From contig JAHENC010000003.1 of NCBI GenBank assembly GCA_024643365.1, forward strand, positions 62,001-126,000: a stretch of DNA of 64,000 bases. The letters are read 5' to 3'. The DNA is from Crocinitomicaceae bacterium (GTDB lineage: Bacteria > Bacteroidota > Bacteroidia > Flavobacteriales_D > Crocinitomicaceae). Both the position numbers and the translations under genes were made by a program. Shown here one piece after another: positions 38,075 to 46,867 of this stretch. Below the pieces are notes generated by a model. The model had not been told where the DNA came from, did no database searches, and saw nothing but the letters and a program-made list of their open reading frames with translations. Numbering within the stretch: the first letter of the stretch is position 1; each line of letters begins with the position of its first letter.

Positions 38075-39544
38075 ATGAGACTATTTCAAAAATCACTGAT
38101 ACTTACAGGATTAATTATCCTATCTCTATCACAAACAGCTTGTGACAAGTTCCTTTCTGTTGATCCTCCATACACACAAGATGTGGAGAACTTCTTTCAA
38201 ACACCGGAAGATTTTGACCGCGCTTTAACTGGTGCATATGACATGTTGCAGGCATCATTCTTAACCATGTGGATTGGAGAAATTGCTTCTGACAATGCCA
38301 TCGCAGGTGGGGAAAGTGTGAACGATTCACCCGGACTACACCAAATCGACAACATGACACACGGTGGTGTTAATGTGGAACTTAGAAATGTTTTTCGTTG
38401 GAATTACACGGGATTAACACGTGCAAACTACATCCTTGAAAACAAAGACAACATCGACTTTCCAGGTAAAGCACATATCATCGCAGAAGCGAAGTTCTTA
38501 CGTGCTTACTATTACTTTGAGTTAGTGAAATACTTTGGAGATGTTCCATTAATCATCGACAAACGCATTGGTATTGAAGAAGCACTTCAAATTGCTCGTT
38601 CACCAAAAGCAGAAGTATATGCTCAAATCGAAAAAGATTTGAAAGATGCTTCAGAAGTATTAAATCCTGTTGCAAGTCAAAAAGGAAGAGCAACAAAAGG
38701 TGCAGCCTTGTCTTTCCTTGGAAAAGTATACTTATACCAAAACAAATTTACAGAAGCAGCTGCTACGTTGGATGAAGTTATCGCCTCTGGAAGTTACAGC
38801 TTAACGCCAAGTTACGTTGACCTATTTTCTGTTGCCAATGAAAACAACAGCGAAACAGTATTCGATGTACAATACACTGGCTTAGAAGGTGGAAGTTACG
38901 GTTGTTTAATCTGTCTTGAAGGTAATGCAGCAGTTGGATTCCAAGGAATTCGTCAGTACAATGGACCGGTTTACGGAGATGGAAACAGCTATAACTTGCC
39001 AACGCAAGAATTGTATGATGCATTCAGTTCAATCGATGGACGTCGCGCTGCTACTATTTTAGACATCGATGCGTTTATCGCAACACAACCGAATCCAGCT
39101 TCTATTACCTATGCAGTTGGGGCTGGTGGACACACTGGATTCTACAACAATAAATACATCAAACGTCAAGGTGAAATTGGACTTCCTGACAACGATTTAA
39201 CAAGTCCAGTAAATTACCGAGTGATGCGCTATTCTGATGTGCTTTTAATGGCTGCAGAGGCTCATTACCAACTTGGACAAACATCAACAGCTCAGCAACT
39301 TGTTAATCAAGTTAGAGGTCGTGCGGGTGTACCAGGAATTCCTGTTAATTCAATTGAGGTGATCTATAAAGAACGTCGCTTCGAATTATCTGGAGAAGGA
39401 TTACGTTTCTTCGACTTAGTACGAACAGGACAAGCAGCAACCTATATTGACGGTTTCGTCACAGGTAAACATGAATTATTCCCAATTCCTCAAGTTGAAA
39501 TTGACTTAACAGGAGGAAATTGGTCACAAAACCCAGGTTATTAA
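38075..39544 (+). CDS. susD-like: SusD/RagB-family glycan-binding outer membrane lipoprotein
   Basis: 489 residues with a lipoprotein signal (ILSLSQTAC, Cys at about 23) and the SusD N-terminal helical region (DKFLSVDPP, FDRALTGAYDML, KFLRAYYYFELVKYFGDVPL). The C-terminal signature (VRGRAG, YKERRFELSGEGLRFFDLVR) is complete. It caps the SusC barrel and captures oligosaccharide at the cell surface. The gene starts 3 bp after susC. Confidence 0.95.
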   Translation: MRLFQKSLILTGLIILSLSQTACDKFLSVDPPYTQDVENFFQTPEDFDRALTGAYDMLQASFLTMWIGEIASDNAIAGGESVNDSPGLHQIDNMTHGGVNVELRNVFRWNYTGLTRANYILENKDNIDFPGKAHIIAEAKFLRAYYYFELVKYFGDVPLIIDKRIGIEEALQIARSPKAEVYAQIEKDLKDASEVLNPVASQKGRATKGAALSFLGKVYLYQNKFTEAAATLDEVIASGSYSLTPSYVDLFSVANENNSETVFDVQYTGLEGGSYGCLICLEGNAAVGFQGIRQYNGPVYGDGNSYNLPTQELYDAFSSIDGRRAATILDIDAFIATQPNPASITYAVGAGGHTGFYNNKYIKRQGEIGLPDNDLTSPVNYRVMRYSDVLLMAAEAHYQLGQTSTAQQLVNQVRGRAGVPGIPVNSIEVIYKERRFELSGEGLRFFDLVRTGQAATYIDGFVTGKHELFPIPQVEIDLTGGNWSQNPGY

Positions 39545-39555
39545 AATTTAGAGTT

Positions 39556-40407
39556 ATGAAAATGAAACTACTATTTTCAGCAAGCATTTTAGCATTACTT
39601 TTTGCTTGTAAAAAAGATAATCCGCAATTAGGTCCTGCACCTACAGCTGCAGATGCTGAATTTACCTATACCGCATCTGCAAGTAACGCGAACATCATTG
39701 AGTTTACCGCAAATAATCCAGATCTTCAATGTCTTTGGGACTTTGGAAATGGAACCAAAGCGAAAGGAGCAACAGTAAGTTCTCCATATCCATACGCCGG
39801 AACGTACACAGTGAAATTAACTGTATTTTCCTCCGGTGGAAGCAAAAGTTCTTCTCAAGAAGTTACAATCGCTCAGGATAACCTAGGACTTCTAAACAAC
39901 CCTATTTTCATCATGTTAACAGGCGGAATAAATGGTCCAGGATATAAAACTTGGGTAATCGATTCCACAGCGGACGGACACATGGGCGTTGGTCCAGATC
40001 CAATTAGTCCATTAGGAGATATCCCAGAATGGTGGTCAGCAGGTGGCTTAGACAAATCAGGTGCAGGACTATACGGAGATCAATATGTATTCCATTTAAA
40101 CGGTTTCAAATTCGACATGATCAATCATGGTGATGTGTATGTGCACAATTCACTTTCAGCTAATTTTCCTGGATCGTTTCAAAACCTTGGTGATTTCACA
40201 GCTCCATATGCTGACCAAATGAACGAGTCTTGGACATTACTCGAAAATGCAGATACAACGATCACCATTTCCAACAATGCGTTTATGGGATTCTATACAG
40301 GAGTTCATACCTACAGAATATTGGATATCACTGACTCTACACTATCTTTACAATATAAACATCACGCAGGCGGTTTCAATTGGTATTTACGTCTGAAAAG
40401 TGAATAA
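39556..40407 (+). CDS. PKD-domain surface lipoprotein of the glucan locus
   Basis: 283 residues from the ATG at 39556 (MKMKLLFSASILALLFACKK); the longer frame overlaps susD and lacks a signal at its start. The lipobox is LFAC. A PKD domain occupies about residues 30-110 (CLWDFGNGTKAKGAT, YPYAGTYTVKLTVFSSGG). The remaining 170 residues form an uncharacterised, Trp-rich beta domain (TWVIDSTADGHMGVGP, EWWSAGG). Its position after susD, where SusE/SusF-type or other surface glycan-binding proteins usually lie, suggests a binding role. This is inference; no catalytic motif is seen. Confidence 0.82.
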   Translation: MKMKLLFSASILALLFACKKDNPQLGPAPTAADAEFTYTASASNANIIEFTANNPDLQCLWDFGNGTKAKGATVSSPYPYAGTYTVKLTVFSSGGSKSSSQEVTIAQDNLGLLNNPIFIMLTGGINGPGYKTWVIDSTADGHMGVGPDPISPLGDIPEWWSAGGLDKSGAGLYGDQYVFHLNGFKFDMINHGDVYVHNSLSANFPGSFQNLGDFTAPYADQMNESWTLLENADTTITISNNAFMGFYTGVHTYRILDITDSTLSLQYKHHAGGFNWYLRLKSE

Positions 40408-40411
40408 CATC

Positions 40412-41509
40412 ATGATTATGAGCATTCATCACCTTATTGTTTTCGTTTTTGCTGGACTCGCAGGATGCGATAAAAATAAACCACCAGTTGTTACCTTGCC
40501 AACAAATTTGGTGACATCCATCACAACGACAGGTGGTTTGGTAGACGTACAAGCTACTGCGGAACACGCAAATTTCTATACCGTTACCTTTTATCACAAC
40601 AACGATTCAACAGTAGTTGAAACAACAGATGGACATGCTGCTCATACGTATTCAGCAACAGGGACCTATTCGGTTAAAACATGTGCTCACACCACATATG
40701 CAGACTATATACAAAAAGTGGAAAATGTAACTGTAACAGTTACAGGTGGTAGTACTTCTGGCGCACCAACAACTGGTTATAGCACTCCTAACTCCTATGC
40801 CAATTATTCTTTGGTTTGGAGCGACGAATTTAACGGATCAAGTCTTTCCAGTGATTGGACCTTTGATATCGGAACCGGAAGCGGTGGATGGGGTAACAAT
40901 GAATTACAATATTACACCAACCAAAATTATTCGCTAAACGGAGGATTCCTAGAAATTACCGCTAAGAACCAACCATTTAATTCACAGTTGTATACTTCCA
41001 CGCGTATGAAAACGCAAGGAATTAAATCATGGAAATACGGTCGTATCGATATTCGTGCTGCTATTCCTTACGGACAAGGTATTTGGCCAGCACTTTGGAT
41101 GTTGGGAGACAATATTTCCACCGTAGGATGGCCATCTTGCGGAGAAATCGACATCATGGAATTAATAGGTGGTGCAGGTGCTAACGACCGCACCGTACAT
41201 GGAACCGCACACTGGAGCGACAATGGTGCTCATGCACAATATGGAAACAGTACCACATTGCCATCCGGTAAATACGCAGATGAATTTCATGTGTTCTCTA
41301 TTGTATGGAATCAGAACAGCATTACTTGGTTACGGGATGACGTTGCGTATAATACGCTCAACATTACTCCAGCGAACCTAAGTGAATTTAAGGAGAAATT
41401 TTTCCTGATTTTCAATGTTGCCGTAGGTGGTAACTGGCCAGGAAATCCAGATGCTACTACTGTTTTCCCTCAGACCATGTATGTTGATTACGTTCGCGTT
41501 TTTCAATAA
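40412..41509 (+). CDS. GH16 family endo-beta-1,3-glucanase (laminarinase-type) lipoprotein
   Basis: 365 residues from ATG 40412; a GTG at 40400 overlaps the preceding gene. A lipobox (FAGLAGC) is followed by a PKD-like domain (about 30-115) and a GH16 catalytic domain (about 130-365). The catalytic signature GEIDIMELIGG (about 244-254) supplies nucleophile and acid/base Glu in the ExDxxE form of laminarinases. The WSDEFNGSSLSSDW start and MYVDYVRVFQ end match family boundaries. It would cut beta-1,3 or mixed-linkage glucan at the cell surface and feed SusD/SusC. The substrate is inferred from the subfamily motif and the GH3 partner. Confidence 0.92.
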   Translation: MIMSIHHLIVFVFAGLAGCDKNKPPVVTLPTNLVTSITTTGGLVDVQATAEHANFYTVTFYHNNDSTVVETTDGHAAHTYSATGTYSVKTCAHTTYADYIQKVENVTVTVTGGSTSGAPTTGYSTPNSYANYSLVWSDEFNGSSLSSDWTFDIGTGSGGWGNNELQYYTNQNYSLNGGFLEITAKNQPFNSQLYTSTRMKTQGIKSWKYGRIDIRAAIPYGQGIWPALWMLGDNISTVGWPSCGEIDIMELIGGAGANDRTVHGTAHWSDNGAHAQYGNSTTLPSGKYADEFHVFSIVWNQNSITWLRDDVAYNTLNITPANLSEFKEKFFLIFNVAVGGNWPGNPDATTVFPQTMYVDYVRVFQ

Positions 41510-41532
41510 ACATTTCATAAAATAAAACACCT

Positions 41533-43836
41533 ATGAAAAATTTACTTTACTACTTCGGTGGCATGCTTTTGCTATTGTTTTCATGTAAGAGCGCACAATC
41601 CATCACCACCTCTAATACTTCAACCGAAGATAAGTCGTTAAATGTTCGCATTTCACAAATGTCTATTGAGGAAAAAGTTGGACAAACGTGTCAAATTACG
41701 TTGGACGTCATCACGCAAACAGATGCAAAAGGAGTAACACTTACTCCAGCAACGATTGATACCGCAAAATTAAACGAAGCAATCCTTAAGTACCACGTTG
41801 GATCCGTTTTAAATGTTGGTTGGCACACACTAAGTTTGGAAGAATGGAAGGGGATTATTCCTGCCGTTCAACGTTCCTACACGACCGGAAAAACCAACAT
41901 TCCGGTGATTTATGGAATTGATGCTATTCATGGAGTGAACTACACCGTGGGAGCAACATTATTTCCACAAGAAATTGGTTTAGCCGCAACCTGGAATACA
42001 ACATTAGCTAAAAAATTCGGGGAAATTACCGCTTATGAAACAAGAGCATCCGGAATTCCTTGGAATTTTTCTCCAGTTCTTGATTTAGGCCGACAACCAT
42101 TGTGGTCTCGTACCTTTGAAACACTTGGTGAGGATCCCTATCTCATTTCACAAATGGGAACTGCCATAATCGATGGTTATCAAGGAAGTACCACACCTGA
42201 CGAATTTCATGTTGCTTCATGTATGAAACATTTTGTTGGATATAGCGGAACGAATAGTGGACGAGATAGAACTCCAGCATGGATTCCAGAAAAATACATG
42301 AAGGAACTATACTTGCCATCTTTCAGGGCAGCAGTAGAACATGGCGCACTGACTGTGATGATTAACAGTGGAGCAGTAAACGGTGTTCCTGGACATATTA
42401 ATCATCATTTGATTACAGAAACCTTAAAAGAAGAATGGGGATTCGAGGGATTTGCCGTTTCCGATTGGGAAGATTTTATTATGTTGCATACTGTACATTC
42501 TACTTCACCAAGTCTTGCAGATGCATATGTACAAGCCTTCAATGCAGGAGTTGATATGAGCATGGTTCCACTGAGTCCACAATACAAAGAATACTGCACA
42601 ATCATGGTGAATGCCGTGAAATCAGGAAAAATTTCCATGGACCGATTGGATGACGCCGTTCGCAGAATTTTACGCGTAAAATCAAGATTGGGATTGTTTG
42701 AAAGGCCAGTACCGACATTTGAAAACTACCCTAAATTTGGCTGCGCTGAATTCCAACAAGCGTCCCTCAATACAGCATTGGAGTCCATTACACTCTTGAA
42801 AAACGAAAATGGAATTTTACCATTATCAAAAAATCAAAAAGTGTTGATTGCTGGACCAACATCTAACAACCTCGTTTACTTGAATGGCGCTTGGACACAT
42901 ACATGGCAAGGAGTAGATACAGCTTTCAACACGAGTGGATGCCTAACCGTTCGCGCGGCTTTTGAGAAGAAATTAGGGAAGGAAAACTGCTTGTATTCTC
43001 AAGGAGCAGAACTATATACCGAAAATGCATTTGAAAAAACTCGCTTTGTGAATTTAACAGATTACAAAGAGAAATTAAAGTTGGCTGATGTCGTTGTTTT
43101 ATGTCTTGGTGAACTTCCAGCAACAGAAAAGCCAGGAGATATCTTGTCTTTGAATCTAGATTCCGAACAACGTGAACTAGCGAAAATGGCTTACGAGCAA
43201 AACAAAAAAGTCATCTTAGTTCTCCTAGAAGGAAGGCCGCGTATCATTCATGACATCGTTTCTGGAGCTTCAGGAATCATTCAAGCGTATTTACCTGGGA
43301 ATTATGGTGCAGAGGCTTTGGTATCCTTAATGCTCGGAGAAAAGAACTTTAGCGGAAAACTTCCATACACTTATCCAAAATTCGATGGTGTCATTGAATT
43401 TTACGACCATCCGAAAAGTGTTGACCGATCCAAATCAGGTGATTTCAGTGCGTACAATCCTGAATGGGACTTTGGTTATGGGCTAAACTATTCAAGATTT
43501 GAATACACTGCTTTATCCTTGAATCAAACCATCTTTTCAGATAACGACAGCATCGCTGTGACGGTCACCCTAAAAAACAACAGCTCCATAGCTGGGAAAG
43601 AAGTAATTCAACTTTATGTGAGCGATGACTATGCAAGTTTGATTCCGACAGGTAAATCATTAAAACGATTCTTAAAAATCGATGTTCCTGCTCAATCAGA
43701 AGTAAGTAAAACATTCTATTTGAACTTAAAAGATTTTCAATTTGTTGGAAATTCAGGTGAATTCATTGTAGAAGAAGGAGAGTTTACCATTCGAGTAGGT
43801 AATCTGACAAAAAAAGTAAGTTATAAAAAGAAATAA
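41533..43836 (+). CDS. GH3 family beta-glucosidase lipoprotein
   Basis: 767 residues. A lipobox (LLLLFSC) gives membrane anchoring. The GH3 N-terminal TIM barrel (VGQTCQITLDVIT, YGIDAIHGVNY, CMKHFVGYSG) includes the nucleophile Asp in GFAVSDWEDF (near residue 309). The GH3 C-terminal alpha/beta domain (ALESITLLKNENGILPL) and a terminal FnIII-like domain (VTVTLKNNSSIAGKEVIQLYVSD) follow, as in BglX-type enzymes. It would release glucose from beta-gluco-oligosaccharides imported by SusC/D, probably in the periplasm. It is the last gene of the susC operon, 23 bp after the GH16 gene. Confidence 0.94.
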   Translation: MKNLLYYFGGMLLLLFSCKSAQSITTSNTSTEDKSLNVRISQMSIEEKVGQTCQITLDVITQTDAKGVTLTPATIDTAKLNEAILKYHVGSVLNVGWHTLSLEEWKGIIPAVQRSYTTGKTNIPVIYGIDAIHGVNYTVGATLFPQEIGLAATWNTTLAKKFGEITAYETRASGIPWNFSPVLDLGRQPLWSRTFETLGEDPYLISQMGTAIIDGYQGSTTPDEFHVASCMKHFVGYSGTNSGRDRTPAWIPEKYMKELYLPSFRAAVEHGALTVMINSGAVNGVPGHINHHLITETLKEEWGFEGFAVSDWEDFIMLHTVHSTSPSLADAYVQAFNAGVDMSMVPLSPQYKEYCTIMVNAVKSGKISMDRLDDAVRRILRVKSRLGLFERPVPTFENYPKFGCAEFQQASLNTALESITLLKNENGILPLSKNQKVLIAGPTSNNLVYLNGAWTHTWQGVDTAFNTSGCLTVRAAFEKKLGKENCLYSQGAELYTENAFEKTRFVNLTDYKEKLKLADVVVLCLGELPATEKPGDILSLNLDSEQRELAKMAYEQNKKVILVLLEGRPRIIHDIVSGASGIIQAYLPGNYGAEALVSLMLGEKNFSGKLPYTYPKFDGVIEFYDHPKSVDRSKSGDFSAYNPEWDFGYGLNYSRFEYTALSLNQTIFSDNDSIAVTVTLKNNSSIAGKEVIQLYVSDDYASLIPTGKSLKRFLKIDVPAQSEVSKTFYLNLKDFQFVGNSGEFIVEEGEFTIRVGNLTKKVSYKKK

Positions 43837-43899
43837 TGAAGGTTGAACATTTTTCAACTCGACTTGTTTAAACACAAAAATATGTGAGGTTTTTTATCC

Positions 43900-43920
43900 T
43901 TATTGTATTTTTTACTATAT
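43900..43920 (+). promoter_or_regulatory. Putative operator 4 (before the T9SS glycan-binding gene)
   Basis: TTATTGT, 7 bp, ACTATAT: left arm identical to the other three copies, right arm 5 of 7. A TAGTTTCG element, close to the -7 consensus, begins at the next base. It lies 65 bp before the ATG at 43986. Confidence 0.5.
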
Positions 43921-43985
43921 TAGTTTCGGTTTTCACATGGAAATCAACTATTTTTGAAGTATAAACCTTTTATTAATTAAAAAAC

Positions 43986-45431
43986 ATGAAAAAACTTTAC
44001 ATTTTATTCCTACTTCCTTTCTTTGGACTAAATGCCCAAATTGAAAGTACATGGAAACTGGCACCACAAGCGGGAGCTTTGGCTGTTGGACCTGATGCTA
44101 CAAACTTAACGTGGTGGTCAAACTCTTCTGGAGACGTTGCTACAAGAGCTTGTTTATTCGATGATTCAGTAACATTTGCTGCAGGTGGAACTATGACACA
44201 TTACATGGATGGTAACACTTGGTTAGAAGGATGGCAAGGTGCTGCTCCAGATGGTTGTGGTACTCCAGTAGCTCCACACAATGGTGGTCAAGCAACTTAC
44301 AACTACGATGCTACAGCAGGAACATTAACAGTAACTGGTCTTGGAGCTCATCTTGGTTTGGCTAAAGTAACAAACACAGGAGAATTGACTAGTCCAGCTA
44401 ACGCGGTATCTTCAATTACCTACAATGTTGCTTTCTCAAATGGTGGAAATACCATGACTGTTGGACTTAACTTTGGTCCAGGTTACTGGCAGTTTACTTA
44501 CCAAAAAACACAAATTGTTCAAGCAGCGACACCTTTAATCACGTTCCAAGTGAACATGAATAACTACACTGGAGCAGCTTTTAACACAGTTTATGTAAGT
44601 GGTACATTTAACAACTGGAGCGGTAACGCAAATCCAATGACAGATGCAAATGCAGACGGAATTTGGGAAGTTACTTTACCAATCAACCCAGGAGCAATCG
44701 AATACAAATTCTCTTTAGACAACTGGACTAACTCTGAGCAGTTTGCTGGTGGTGAAACATGTACAGTAACAAACGGTGGTTTCACTAATCGTTCTTACAC
44801 AGTTGCAGGTGATGCTAACTTAGGTGCAGTATGTTACGAAAGTTGTTCAGTATGTACAGCGAATGTTACATTCAAAGTAGATATGAATAACTACGCTGGA
44901 GCAGCGTTTACTGGTGTATTCATCAACGGTACATTCAACGGATGGAACGGAACTTCTAATCCAATGACTGAAATTGGTGCAGGACAAGGGATTTGGGAGG
45001 TTACTTTACCATTACCTAACGGAACAATCGAATACAAATTCACATTAGACGGATGGAATGCTTCTGAGCAATTTGCTGGAGGTGAAACATGTACAATCAC
45101 AACAGGTGGTTTCACTAACCGTGTTTACACAGTTGCTGGTGCTGCTGACCTAGGTGTTGTATGTTACGAAAGCTGTGTTGCTTGTGTTGGTGGATTGAAT
45201 GAAAATTTAGCTGCTACATTTACATTAATGCCGAATCCAGCTCAAACATCTTTCAATATCGTTTCTTCTGAAAAAATCACAGAAATTGAATTAGTTGACT
45301 TAAGCGGAAAATCAGTTCGCAAAGTAGCTGGTACAACTCAAGTAAATGTTGCTGATCTTGTTCAAGGAATGTACACAGTGATCGTTCGTTCTGAAAACGG
45401 AACTTCTACATCACGTGTTATCGTTGAATAA
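43986..45431 (+). CDS. T9SS-secreted glycan-binding protein with two repeated carbohydrate-binding-like modules
   Basis: 481 residues. A signal peptide (MKKLYILFLLPFFGLNAQ) is followed by an N-terminal domain (about 20-180: STWKLAPQAGALAVG, WWSNSS) of a type that accompanies glucan-degrading loci. Two modules of about 118 residues follow (F-VNMNNYTGAAFNTVYVSG and FKVDMNNYAGAAFTGVFING, each with NGWNG/NNWSG, IEYKF, GGETC and CYESC). These resemble starch-binding CBM20/CBM48-like beta sandwiches. A type A sorting domain (LMPNPAQTSFNIV... SRVIVE) marks T9SS export. The gene has its own promoter region with an operator-like dyad, is separated from GH3 by 149 bp, and ends in a terminator. No enzyme motif is seen. 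Confidence 0.85.
   Translation: MKKLYILFLLPFFGLNAQIESTWKLAPQAGALAVGPDATNLTWWSNSSGDVATRACLFDDSVTFAAGGTMTHYMDGNTWLEGWQGAAPDGCGTPVAPHNGGQATYNYDATAGTLTVTGLGAHLGLAKVTNTGELTSPANAVSSITYNVAFSNGGNTMTVGLNFGPGYWQFTYQKTQIVQAATPLITFQVNMNNYTGAAFNTVYVSGTFNNWSGNANPMTDANADGIWEVTLPINPGAIEYKFSLDNWTNSEQFAGGETCTVTNGGFTNRSYTVAGDANLGAVCYESCSVCTANVTFKVDMNNYAGAAFTGVFINGTFNGWNGTSNPMTEIGAGQGIWEVTLPLPNGTIEYKFTLDGWNASEQFAGGETCTITTGGFTNRVYTVAGAADLGVVCYESCVACVGGLNENLAATFTLMPNPAQTSFNIVSSEKITEIELVDLSGKSVRKVAGTTQVNVADLVQGMYTVIVRSENGTSTSRVIVE
44540..45180 (+). repeat. Two tandem CBM-like module copies within the secreted protein
   Basis: About 44540-44850 and 44860-45180 encode homologous modules, sharing phrases such as GAATACAAATTC and GGTGAAACATGTACA at DNA level. 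Divergence is moderate and in frame. Confidence 0.7.
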
Positions 45432-45456
45432 TACACACAAATAATTGAATGAAAGG

Positions 45457-45482
45457 AAGAGGGGCTAGTCCCCTCTTTTTTT
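45457..45482 (+). terminator. Terminator of the polysaccharide locus
   Basis: AGAGGGG-CTAGT-CCCCTCT followed by a long T tract, about 26 bp after the stop at 45431. Confidence 0.92.
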
Positions 45483-45527
45483 TGTCCAAAAAATTAGAGA
45501 CAAGGTATTATATGCTTGTTCTTTCCG

Positions 45528-45535
45528 TACTTTTG
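45528..45535 (+). promoter_or_regulatory. -7 element placed for a leaderless mRNA (45540 gene)
   Basis: TACTTTTG matches TAnnTTTG and ends 4 bp before the ATG at 45540. No TTG lies at the ideal upstream distance. Confidence 0.5.
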
Positions 45536-45539
45536 TGAC

Positions 45540-45899
45540 ATGGATCACGACATCGAATTGAAATTTCAAAAAGTTAAAAAAAGCCTGGAAAAAGACTTTG
45601 GGCCAGGATTAGATGTTCCCTCTTTGCTATTTCTTATTGGCGTAAATGAACTTGGTATTGGCTATAAAGATTTTAGCAAACAAGAGAAGACTGAATTAAT
45701 GCACGTTGCCATTTGTACATTACTTGAACCATACGGCTATTATGAATTTGAAGGTAGAGATAAAGACCAATGGCCACATTTTAAGCTGAACCAATTGATT
45801 CCAGCTCTAGGACATCAAGAAGAACAGCATTTGATGAAAGAGGCAATGATTGACTACTTCACTCAAAATGACTACTATACACCTGATGAAACAGAATAA
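45540..45899 (+). CDS. Small conserved hypothetical protein
   Basis: 119 residues from ATG 45540 (MDHDIELKFQKVKKSLEKDF); the frame upstream overlaps the promoter and is rejected. It is soluble, acidic and largely helical, with no signal or membrane segment. It contains LLFLIGVNELGIGYKDFSKQ and ends acidic (YYTPDETE). No family or catalytic motif is recognised. It is followed 66 bp later by ctaB, which has its own promoter, so the function need not be related to oxidase assembly. Confidence 0.8.
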   Translation: MDHDIELKFQKVKKSLEKDFGPGLDVPSLLFLIGVNELGIGYKDFSKQEKTELMHVAICTLLEPYGYYEFEGRDKDQWPHFKLNQLIPALGHQEEQHLMKEAMIDYFTQNDYYTPDETE

Positions 45900-45929
45900 T
45901 CTTCCTCAAGAAAAGACCTTATAAAAATG

Positions 45930-45961
45930 TTGTAGAAGAACAAGCTTAATTCGTAATTTTG
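45930..45961 (+). promoter_or_regulatory. Promoter of the ctaB/cytochrome oxidase operon
   Basis: TTG (45930-45932), 21 bp, then TAATTTTG (45954-45961). It ends 4 bp before the ctaB ATG at 45966, so the mRNA should be leaderless or nearly so. Confidence 0.65.
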
Positions 45962-45965
45962 CACC

Positions 45966-46835
45966 ATGACTCCAGAGACTACTCAAGCTCCATCCACTTT
46001 TAAAACCTATTTGGTTTTCACAAAATTTCGATTGTCATTTCTAGTGATTTTATCCGCACTTTCCGGATATTTATTCGCTGGTGGAAAGGATGGGTTAGTC
46101 ATTTTCTATTTAATGCTTGGTGGTACACTTGTAACCGCAGCATCAAACGGAGCAAATCAAATATGGGAACGCGATTTAGATAAATTTATGAATCGGACCA
46201 ATCGCCGTCCCTTACCTACCGGACAAATGTCCTTGCGTGAAGCCTACATTATTTGCACATTCTCATTGATCAGCGGAACGGTATTATTAGCGTTAATCAA
46301 TTGGAAAAGTGCCATTCTAGGTGTGCTTGCTTTTATCAGTTACGTCTTCATTTATACTCCTCTTAAGCAAAAAACACCTTGGGCCGTTTTCGTAGGTGCC
46401 TTTCCGGGTGCCATACCACCGCTATTAGGTGCTATTGCTCACACAAATGCTTTTGGATTCGAGCCAGGAGTTCTCTTTTTTGTCCAATTCACATGGCAAT
46501 TCCCTCACTTTTGGGCGATTGCATGGGTCTTGTACGACGATTACAAAAAAGCAGGGTTTTCTCTTTTGCCTTCACGAACAGGTAGATCCAAACATTCCGC
46601 TTTTCAAATCATGCTATATGCACTAGCTCTGATACCCTTTAGTTTAGTTCCTTGGCTTTTAGGTTGGACAGGAATTTATTCATTAATTATTGCGAGTGTA
46701 TTGGGAATTGGTTTCTTTCTCTATGCCTACAAACTTTATCATAGTTTAGAAGTTTTAGATGCGCGTAAACTTATGTTCGCCTCATTTGTTTATCTACCGA
46801 TCATACAATTTGTTTACGTATTTGATCGCGCCTAA
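45966..46835 (+). CDS. ctaB: Protoheme IX farnesyltransferase (heme O synthase)
   Basis: 289 residues with about eight to nine transmembrane helices. UbiA-family motifs are clear: NQIWERDLDKFMNRTNRRPL (first Asp-rich, prenyl diphosphate-Mg site) and, later, YDDYKKAGFSLLP (second site). The conserved PGAIPPLLG loop is present. It attaches farnesyl to heme b to make heme O for haem-copper oxidases. It leads an operon encoding oxidase subunits and copper-assembly proteins. Confidence 0.96.
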   Translation: MTPETTQAPSTFKTYLVFTKFRLSFLVILSALSGYLFAGGKDGLVIFYLMLGGTLVTAASNGANQIWERDLDKFMNRTNRRPLPTGQMSLREAYIICTFSLISGTVLLALINWKSAILGVLAFISYVFIYTPLKQKTPWAVFVGAFPGAIPPLLGAIAHTNAFGFEPGVLFFVQFTWQFPHFWAIAWVLYDDYKKAGFSLLPSRTGRSKHSAFQIMLYALALIPFSLVPWLLGWTGIYSLIIASVLGIGFFLYAYKLYHSLEVLDARKLMFASFVYLPIIQFVYVFDRA

Positions 46836-46867
46836 ATCGTACATTCATTCCTTAAATCGAACACGCC

